Source: Chromera velia
Lineage: Eukaryota > Sar > Chromeraceae
Length of the DNA stretch: 64,000 nt
Assembly (NCBI GenBank): GCA_018398765.1
Contig: JAHBMJ010001975.1
Location: 38,453 to 102,452 of the forward strand
Reading direction: 5' to 3'
Positions within the stretch are counted from its first letter, which is position 1, and each line of letters opens with the position of its first letter. Under the pieces are notes generated by a model. The model was given only the letters and a program-made list of their open reading frames with translations. It was not told where the DNA came from and ran no database searches. The position numbers were made by a program, and so were the translations under genes. Of this stretch, positions 63,579-64,000 are shown one piece after another.

Positions 63579-64000
63579 TCAGTCTTGATTGGCCGGTGGC
63601 ACCAAAAGCGCCACCATCTGCGGAGGCCTTCCGAGCTCAACAGCCAGTTCATGAGGAGTCCGGCCTGCCTCATTCCTCACCCGCAGGTCGGCACCTCTCT
63701 CAACCAAAAACTGCACAACCACAGTCGTGCCCCACTCTACCGCTCGATGGATAGCGGTTTGACCCCGCAAAGTTCGCGCGTTCACATCGGCACCGCGGTC
63801 AAGAAGAATCCCCAAAACCGCCCGCACAGACGAAACGAAGCTCGCCTCATTGGCGCGGAGTGTTCCGGCATACGTGCCTGACGGTACTGCCATGATGGGC
63901 GTAGTCATGTCATTGTTGAAGCGTTTGTTGACATCGGCACCGTTGTCCACGAGAGTCTGCACAAACTCAGGTCTCCCTCTCACTGCAGCACATACCAGAG
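63579..64000 (-). CDS. Ankyrin-repeat protein, C-terminal part
   Basis: The frame is open from the window edge to the stop at 63579-63581 (about 140 residues visible). Ankyrin repeats read VQTLVDNGADVNKR, LLDRGADVNARTLRGQTAIHRAV and LVERGADLRVRNEAGRTPHELAV, and the protein ends MVALLVPPANQD. It aligns over its whole visible length with the C-terminus of the ankyrin protein at 10450-11910, including the unusual insertion with VPSGT and the shared ending MVALLVPPA. The two are therefore paralogues. The 5' part lies outside the window. Confidence 0.75.
   Translation of the reverse strand, partial: LVCAAVRGRPEFVQTLVDNGADVNKRFNNDMTTPIMAVPSGTYAGTLRANEASFVSSVRAVLGILLDRGADVNARTLRGQTAIHRAVEWGTTVVVQFLVERGADLRVRNEAGRTPHELAVELGRPPQMVALLVPPANQD

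Overview
The window looks like a piece of a large-genome protist chromosome. Genes are split by long introns (about 75 to 970 bases), have canonical GT..AG borders, and are separated by AT-rich blocks and many (GT)n, (CT)n and (GAA)n microsatellites. A palindrome resembling an ApiAP2 binding motif is frequent. Together with sushi-like ectodomains, many ankyrin repeats and histidine phosphotransfer, this suggests an alveolate, most plausibly a chromerid such as Chromera velia. The organism is my inference; nothing in the window proves it. No rRNA, tRNA or CRISPR was seen.

Layout: (1) 1-2058 (+), the 3' part of an unrecognised gene. (2) 3290-9080 (-), an RCC1-like propeller protein with four sushi-like modules and a C-terminal membrane anchor (gene A). 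(3) 10450-11910 (+), an ankyrin protein. (4) 14236-20558 (-), a full paralogue of gene A (gene B). (5) 21294-24832 (+), a small membrane protein built from in-frame micro-exons. (6) 24.9-28.7 kb, a cluster of unclassified repeats. (7) 29820-30019 (-), a possible terminal exon. (8) 31010-33616 (-), a histidine phosphotransfer (HPt) protein with a C-terminal prenylation box. (9) 36599-41314 (+), a six-exon gene of unknown function. (10) 44.5-45.3 kb (+), a duplicated exon. (11) 46.1-54.6 kb, a decayed Ty3/gypsy-type retrotransposon (-), with its integrase core inverted and a 5'-truncated LINE-like element inside it. (12) 56418-58190 (-), a dual-specificity phosphatase-like gene. (13) 58628-62745 (+), a WD40 gene. 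(14) 63579-64000 (-), the C-terminus of a second ankyrin gene.

Recurring patterns: AT-rich blocks lie against the 3' ends of most genes, while all four head-to-head promoter regions are less AT-rich and carry TGCATGCA. Two 59-60 base AT-rich insertions, each flanked by 40-57 base direct duplications, sit exactly on splice junctions. About a third of the inferred splice donors have C at +3 (GTCAGT). The two RCC1/sushi paralogues and the prenylated HPt protein are the best candidates for novel surface or membrane signalling components.

The exon models were worked out by hand from splice sites and reading phase. They are internally consistent (all close in frame) but have no transcript support.
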